Assembly (NCBI RefSeq): GCF_018991925.1
Contig: NW_024724368.1
Coordinates: 41,718 to 105,717, forward strand
DNA: 64,000 bases
Source: Homarus americanus
Taxonomy: Eukaryota > Arthropoda > Malacostraca > Decapoda > Nephropidae
Reading direction: 5' to 3'
The translations under genes were made by a program, and so were the position numbers. Within the stretch, counting starts at the first letter, position 1; each line of letters opens with the position of its first letter. Below the pieces are notes generated by a model that worked only from the letters and a program-made list of their open reading frames with translations, ran no database searches and was not told the DNA's origin. This document shows positions 56,701-64,000 of the stretch, piece after piece.

Positions 56701-59700
56701 TACATGTAAGGTAATTGTTGCCATTTTTTGTTTTCGCTCCACTGCTGCCGTTATTCACATGTAAGGCAATTGTGGCCATTTTTCTTTTTCGCCACTCTGC
56801 TGCAGTTAATCTTTTGTGAGGCGATTGTTGCCATTTTTCGTTTTTGCCATACTGCTGCTGTTAATTACATGCAAGGCAATTGTTGCTATTTTTCGTTTTC
56901 GAAACACTGCTGCCATTAATCACATGCAAGGCAATTGTTGCCATTTTTCGGTTTCGCCCCACTGCTGCCGCTAATCACATGTAAGGCAATTGTTGCCATT
57001 TTTCTTTTTCGCCACTCTGCTGCCGTTAATCACATGTAAGGCAATTGTTGCCATTTTTAGTTTTCGCCACACTGCTGCCGTGCATCACATGGAAGGCAAT
57101 TGTTGCCATTTTTCGTTTTCGCCCACTGCTCCCATTAATCACATGTAAGGCAATTGTTGCCATTTTTCGTTTTCGCCTCTCTGCTGCCGTTAATCACATG
57201 TAAGGCAATTGTTGCCATTTTTTTTGTCGTTCCTCTGCTGCCGTTAATCATATGTAAGGCATTTGTTGCCATTTATGGTTTTCGCCCCACTGCTGCCATT
57301 TATTACATGTAAGGCAATTGTTGCCATTTTTCGTTTTCGCCTCTCTGCTGCCGTTAATCACATTAAAGGCAACTGTTGCTATTATTCGTTTTCGCCCTAC
57401 TGCTGCCATGCATCACATGTGAGGCAATTGTTGCCATTTTTCATGTTCGCCTTACTGCTGCCGTTAATCACATATAAGGCAATTGTTGCCATTTTTCATT
57501 TTCGCCTTACTGCTGCCGTTAATCTCATATAAGGCAATTGTTGCCATTTTTCGTTTCGCCCCACTGTTGCCGTGCCTCACATGTAAGGCAAGTGTTGCCA
57601 TTTATCGTTTTCGCCTCACTGCTGCTATTTATCAGATGTAAGGCAATTGTTGCCATTTTTCGTTTTCGCCCCATTGCTGCCGTTAATCACATTTAAAGCA
57701 ATTGTTTTCATTTTTCGTTTTCGCCAAACTGCTGCCGATAATCACATTTAAGGCAATTGTTGCCATTTTTCGCTTTCGCCCCTCTGCTGCTGTTAATCAC
57801 ATGTAAGGCAATTGTTGCCATTTTTCGTTTTCGCCAAACTGCTGCCATTAATCACATGTAAGGCAATTGTTGCCATTTTTCGTTTTCACCCCGCTGCCGT
57901 TTATCACATGTAAGGCAATTGTTGCCATTTTTCGTTTTCGCCCCTCTGCTGCTGTTAATCACATATAAGGCAATTATTGCCAATTTTCGGTTTTGCCACA
58001 CTGCTGCCATTAATCACATTTAAGGCAACTGTTGCCATTTTTCGTTTTCGCCACACTGCTGCCGTTAATCACATGTAAGGCAATTGTTGCCATTTTTCGT
58101 TTTCACCTCTCTGCTGCCGTTAATCAAATTTAAGGCAACAGTTGCCATTTTTCGTTGTCGCCCCACTGCTGCCATTAATCACATTTAAGGCAACTGTTGC
58201 CATTTTTCGTTTTCGCCACACTGCTGCCGTGCATCACATGTAAGGCAATTGTTGCCATTTTTCGTTTTCGCCAAACTGCTGCCATTAATCACATGTAAGA
58301 CAATTGTTGCCATTTTTCGTTTTCGCCCCACTGCTGCCCTTATTCACATGTAAGGCAATTGTTGCCATTTTTCGTTTTCGCCCCTCTGGTTTCGTTAATC
58401 ACACGTCAGGCAAATTTTGCCATTTTTCGTTTTCGCTCCACTGCTGCCATTAGTCACATGTAAGGAAACTGTTGCCATTTTTCTTTTTCCCCCTGCTGCT
58501 GCCGTTAATCATATGTAAGCCAATTGTTGCCATTTTTCTTTTTCGCTCCTCTGCTGTCATTAATCACATGTAAGGCAATTGTTGCCATTTTCGTTTTCAC
58601 CTCTCAGCTGCCGTTAATCACATTTAAGGCAACTGTTGCTATTATTCGTTTTCGCCCCTCTGCTGCCGTTAATCACATATAAGGCAATTGTTGCCATTTT
58701 TCGATTTCGCCACACTGCTGCCGTCAATATCATGTAAGGCAATTGTTGCCATTTTTCGTTTTCGCCCCACTGCTGCCATTAATCACATGTAAGGCAATTG
58801 TTACCATTTTTCGTTTTCGCCAAACTGCTGCCGTGCATCACATGTAAGGCAATTGTTGCCATTTTTCATTTTCGCCTTACTGCTGCCGTTAATCACATAT
58901 AAGGCAATTGTTGCCATTTTTCGTTTTCGCCACACTGCTGCCATCAACATCATGTAAGGCAATTGTTGCCATTTTTCGTTTTCGCCTTACTGCTGCCGTT
59001 AATCACATATAAGGCAATTGTTGCCATTTTTCGTTTCGCCCCTCTGCTGCCGTTAATCACATAAAAGGCAATTGTTGCCATTTTTCGATTTCGCCACACT
59101 GCTGCCGTCAATAATATCAGTATAAAATTATTAAGTATTTTTTTGTTTCGCCCCACTGCTGCTATATATTAACTACATGTATAAGTAATTGTCATTTCAT
59201 TTTTCGTTTTCGCCAAACGCTGCCGTGCATCACATGTAAGGCAATTGTTGCCATTTTCATTTTCGCATTACTGTTGCTGTTAATCGCTATTATAAGGCAA
59301 TTGCTATGCAGATTTCGTTTTCGCCACACTGCTGCCATCAACATCATGGAAGGCAATTGTTGCCATTTTTCGTTTTCGCCTTACTGCTGCCGTTAATCAC
59401 ATATAAGGCAATTGTTGCCATTTTTCGTTTTCGCCACACTGCTGCCGTCAGTATTATGTAAGGTAATTGTTGCCATTTTTCGTTTTCCCCCTACTGCTGC
59501 CATTAATCACATGTAAGGCAATTGTTGCCATTTATCGTTTTCGCCCCACTGCTGCCATGCATCACGTGTAAGGCAATTGTTGCCATTTTTCATGTTCGCC
59601 TTACTGCTGCCGTGCATCACATGTAAGGCAATTGTTGCCATTTTTCATGTTCGCCTTACTGCTGCCGTTAATCACATATAAGGAAATTGTTGCCATTTTC

Positions 59701-62700
59701 TTTTTCGCCACACTGCTGCCGTCAGTATCATGTATGGCAAGTGTTGCCATTTTTGTTTTCGCCTCTCTGCTGCCGTTAATCACATTTAAGGCAACTGTTG
59801 CTATTATTCGTTTTCGCCCCATTGCTGCCATGCATCACATATAAGGCAATTGTTGCCATTTTTCATGTTCGCCTTACTGCTACCGTTAATCACATATAAG
59901 GCAATTGTTGCCATTTTTCATTTTTGCCTTGCTGCTGCCGTTAATCACATGTAAGGCAATTGTTGCCATTTTTTGTTGTCGTTCCTCTGCTGCCGTTAAT
60001 CATATGTAAGGCATTTGTTGCCATTTACCGTTTTCGCCCCACTGCTGCCATTTATCACATGTAAGGCAATTGTTGCCATTTTTCGTTTTCGCCCCTCTGC
60101 TGCTGTTAATCACATATAAGGCAATTATTGCCAATTTTCGATTTTGCCACACTGCTGCCATTAATCACATGTAAGGCAATTGTTGCCATTTTTCGTTTTC
60201 GCCCCACTGCTGCCATTAATCACATTTAAGGCAACTGTTGCCATTTTTCGTTTTCGCCACACTGCTGCCGTTAATCACATGTAAGGCAATTGTTGCCATT
60301 TTTCGTTTTCGCCTCTCTGCTGCCGTTAATCACATTTAAGGCAACTGTTGCTATTATTCGTTTTCGCCCCACTGCTGCCGTGCATCACATGTAAGGAAAT
60401 TGTTGCCATTTTTCGTTTTCGCCAAACTGCTGCCATTAATCACATGTAAGGGAATTGTTGCCATTTTTCGTTTTCGCCCCTCTGTTTTCGTTAATCACAA
60501 GTTAGGCAAATTTTGCCATTTTTCTTTTTCGCTCCTCTGCTGCTGTTAATCACATATATGGCAATTGTTGCCAATTTTCGATTTTGCCCCACTGCTGCCA
60601 TTAATCACATGTAAGGAAATTGTTGCCACTTTTCTTTTTCACCATATGGTGCCGTTAATCACATGTAAAGCAATTGTTGCCATTTTTCGTTTTCGCCACA
60701 CTGCTGCTGCGACCGGCAAGCGGTTAATTGCGTTATTTTTTCGCCTAATTGCTGCCGTGCATCATTACATGGGCAATTGTTCCCGCATTTTTTCATTTAC
60801 TGCCGCCGTTAATCTCAGCGTCGCATGTTAAATTATTAAGTATTTTTCGTTTCGCTACACTGCTGCCGCCGTCGACATCATGTAAGGCAATTGTTGCCAT
60901 TTTTCGTTTTGCCGCACTGCTGCCATTAATCACATGTAAGGCAATTGTTGCCATTTTTCGTTTTCGCCCCTCTGCGCTGCTAAAAGCATCACATATAAGG
61001 CAATTGTTGCTAAATTTTCGATTTCCGCCACACTGCTGATTGTGGGCGACCAGCATGTTTTCAGCCCCCACTGCCGCCATTAATCATTACTGCAAGGCAA
61101 TTGTTACCATTTTCGTTTTCGCCAAACCGTTGCCCCGGTAATCATAATAAGCAATTGTTACAACATTTTTCAGCCTTCGCCAACTGCTGCCGTACTGCTA
61201 CCGCACTGCTGCCATTTCGCCCCTCCCATCCGCTATTAATCACCATACATGTAAGGCAATTGTTGCCATTTTTCGTTTTTGCCCTACTGCGCCATTAATC
61301 ACATGTATGTAATTATTTTGCTTCACCAAACCGGGCGCGAGAATCACATGTAAGGCAATTGTTACCATTTTTCGTTTTCGCCAAACTGCTGCCGTGCATC
61401 ACATGTAAGGCAATTGTTACCATTTTTCGTTTTCGCCAAACTGCTGCCGTGCATCACATGTAATGCAATTGTTGCCATTTTTCGTTTTCGCCCCACTACT
61501 GCCATTAATCACATGTAAGGCAATTGTTGCCATTTTTCGTTTTCGCCCCACTGCTGCCATTAATCACTTGTAAGGCAATTGTTACCATTTTTCGTTTTCG
61601 CCAAACTGCTGCCGTGCATCACATGTAAGGCAATTGTTACCATTTTTCGTTTTCGCCCCACTGCTGCCATTAATCACATTTAAGGCAACTGTTGCCATTT
61701 TTCGTTTTCGCCACACTGCTGCCGTGCATCACATGTAAGGCAATTGTTGCCATTTTTCGTTTTCGCCAAACTGCTGCCATTAATCACATGTAAGGCAATT
61801 GTTGCCATTTTTCGTTTTCGCCAAACTGCTGCCATTAATCACATGTAAGGCAATTGTTGCCATTTTTCGTTTTCGCCCCACTGCTGCCCTTATTCACATG
61901 TAAGGCAATTGTTGCCATTTTTCGTTTTCGCCCCTCTGGTTTCGTTAATCACACGTCAGGCAAATTTTGCCATTTTTCGTTTTCGCTCCACTGCTGCCAT
62001 TAGTCACATGTAAGGAAACTGTTGCCATTTTTCTTTTTCCCCCTGCTGCTGCCGTTAATCATATGTAAGCCAATTATTGCCATTTTTCTTTTTCGCTCCT
62101 CTGCTGTCATTAATCATATGTAAGGCAATTGTTGCCATTTTCGTTTTCACCTCTCAGCTGCCATTAATCACATTTAAGGCAACTGTGGCTATTATTTGTT
62201 TTCGCCCCTCTGCTGCCGTTAATCACATTTAAGGCAATTGTTGCCATTTTTCGATTTCGCCACACTGCTGCCGTCAATATCATGTAAGGCAATTGTTGCC
62301 ATTTTTCGTTTTCGCCCCACTGCTGCCATTAATCACATGTAAGGCAATTGTTATCATTTTTCGTTTTCGCCAAACTGCTGCCGTGCATCACATGTAAGGC
62401 AATTGTTGCCATTTTTCATTTTCGCCTTACTGCTGCCGTTAATCACATATAAGGCAATTGTTGCCATTTTTCGTTTTCGCCACACTGCTGCCATCAACAT
62501 CATGTAAGGCAATTGTTGCCATTTTTCGTTTTCGCCTTTACTGCTGCCGAATCACATATAAGGCAATTGTTGCCATTTTTCGTTTCGCCCCTCTGCTGCG
62601 TTAATCACATATAAGGCAATTGTGTTATTTTTCGATTTTCGCCACGCTGCTGCCAAGGTTAATCACATGGGCGGCAATTGTTGCCATTTTTCGTTTCGCC

Positions 62701-64000
62701 CACTGCCGCTATTAATCATATGTATGGCAATTGTTACATTTTCGTTTGCCAAACCGCTGCCGTGCATCACATGTAAGGCATTTGTTGCCATTTTTCATTT
62801 TCGCATTACTGCTGCCGTTAATCACATTTAAGGCAATTGTTGCCATTTTTCGTTTTCGCCCCTCTGCTGCCGTTAATCACATATAAGGCAATTGTTGCCA
62901 TTTTTCGATTTCGCCACACTGCTGCCGTCAATAACATGTAAGGCAATTGTTGCCATTTTTCGTTTTCGCCCCACTGCTGCCATTAATCACATGTAAGGCA
63001 ATTGTTACCATTTTTCGTTTTCGCCAAACTGCTGCCGTGCATCACATGTAAGGCAATTGTTGCCATTTTTCGTTTTCGCCCCACTGCTGCCATTAATCAC
63101 ATGTAAGGCAATTGTTACCATTTTTCGTTTTCGCCCCACTGCTGCCGTGCATCATGTAAGGCAATTGTTGCCATTTTTCATTTTCGCCTTACTGCTGCCG
63201 TTAATCACATATAAGGCAATTGTTGCCATTTTTCGTTTTCGCCACACTGCTGCCATCAACATCATGGAAGGCAATTGTTGCCATTTTTCGTTTTCGCCTT
63301 ACTGCTGCCGTTAATCACATATAAGGCAATTGTTGCCATTTTTCGTTTTCGCCACACTGCTGCCGTCAGTATTATGTAAGGTAATTGTTGCCATTTTTCG
63401 TTTTCCCCCTACTGCTGCCATTAATCACATGTAAGGCAATTGTTGCCATTTATCGTTTTCGCCCCACTGCTGCCATGCATCACGTGTAAGGCAATTGTTG
63501 CCATTTTTCATGTTCGCCTTACTGCTGCCGTGCATCACATGTAAGGCAATTGTTGCCATTTTTCATGTTCGCCTTACTGCTGCCGTTAATCACATATAAG
63601 GAAATTGTTGCCATTTTCTTTTTCGCCACACTGCTGCCGTCAGTATCATGTATGGCAAGTGTTGCCATTTTTGTTTTCGCCTCTCTGCTGCCGTTAATCA
63701 CATTTAAGGCAACTGTTGCTATTATTCGTTTTCGCCCCATTGCTGCCATGCATCACATATAAGGCAATTGTTGCCATTTTTCATGTTCGCCTTACTGCTA
63801 CCGTTAATCACATATAAGGCAATTGTTGCCATTTTTCATTTTTGCCTTGCTGCTGCCGTTAATCACATGTAAGGCAATTGTTGCCATTTTTTGTTGTCGT
63901 TCCTCTGCTGCCGTTAATCATATGTAAGGCATTTGTTGCCATTTACCGTTTTCGCCCCACTGCTGCCATTTATCACATGTAAGGCAATTGTTGCCATTTT
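53716..64000. repeat. 55-bp tandem satellite, right block, running off the window
   Basis: 53716 to about 59632 repeats 46761-52673 with an offset of 6955-6959 bases. Beyond that the array continues with new sequence. Irregular, error-like stretches occur at 54973-55070, 59107-59310, 60705-61340 and 62540-62760. A block at about 59344-60082 recurs at 63262-64000 (offset 3918). Confidence 0.92.
55561..55929 (+). mobile_element. tRNA-derived SINE, probable duplicate of 48602-48970
   Basis: Identical arrangement and flanks to the SINE 6959 bases to the left, so probably the same insertion assembled twice. Confidence 0.8.

Noticed and set aside
53716..59632. A real segmental duplication of LINE plus satellite
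   Set aside because: A constant offset, a 100-N gap, an adapter match and homopolymer losses at the join all favour an assembly artefact. Kept as repeat annotation only.
47790..63762. Many plus-strand open frames of 60-96 codons coding hydrophobic peptides such as MLPFFVFALLLPLITCKAIV
   Set aside because: They are frame readings of the 55-bp satellite. The frame comes round every three monomers, and the same peptides recur in every block. No gene structure.

Overview
This window is animal nuclear DNA, most likely from an arthropod and plausibly a decapod crustacean (inference). There are no operons. Two conserved metazoan genes with intron signals lie in a dense field of transposons. Frequent TACAGTACTGTA-like words and TTAGG-like stretches fit an arthropod. 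The two host genes are (1) four consecutive coding exons of a FAM172A/Arb2-domain gene on the minus strand (about 4.9-18.7 kb), whose 3' half lies left of the window, and (2) a complete small UPF0729 (C18orf32-type) coding exon on the minus strand at 35.6-35.8 kb.

Layout. 1-3.8 kb: a nearly full-length LINE of the CR1/L2 group (family A), inserted in a TA-flanked MITE. 4.9-18.7 kb: FAM172A exons. Their introns carry an 8-bp-TSD hAT-type MITE, a decayed CR1 element whose ORF1 is an SGNH esterase, an old LINE 3' end, a structurally complete hAT-like transposon (14520-16778) with an uninterrupted divergent transposase, and a 1.46-kb MITE. 18.8-31 kb: further TA-flanked MITEs, two of them nested, a 44-bp minisatellite, an L2-like relic, a complete Tigger/pogo element (26831-29465) and a 55-bp-arm palindrome. 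31.3-33.2 kb: a 5'-truncated second copy of LINE family A. 34-42 kb: a Tc1/mariner-type MITE holding another insertion, the UPF0729 gene, a hAT element with a ZNF862-like transposase relic, a tRNA-derived SINE and Tigger fragments. 42.3-44.0 kb: two related Cys-rich exon relics. 44.9-46.8 kb: a third copy of LINE family A, abutting a 55-bp tandem satellite that runs to the window end.

The right third needs caution. A 100-N gap at 52674-52773 separates two blocks that are near-duplicates over about 6.8 kb (about 45.85-52.67 kb and 52.8-59.6 kb). The first bases after the gap match an Oxford Nanopore ligation adapter. Next to it the LINE copy shows only base losses in homopolymers. The simplest reading is two overlapping contig ends that were not merged, so the fourth LINE copy, the third SINE copy and about 6.8 kb of satellite are probably not real.

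Most candidate genes here are selfish. The best candidate for something little described is the hAT-like element at 14520-16778. It has a perfect 8-bp target duplication, long imperfect terminal inverted repeats, and an RNase H-type transposase with no BED zinc finger in the visible part. The mobile-element families are called from motifs read by eye; no database search was run.
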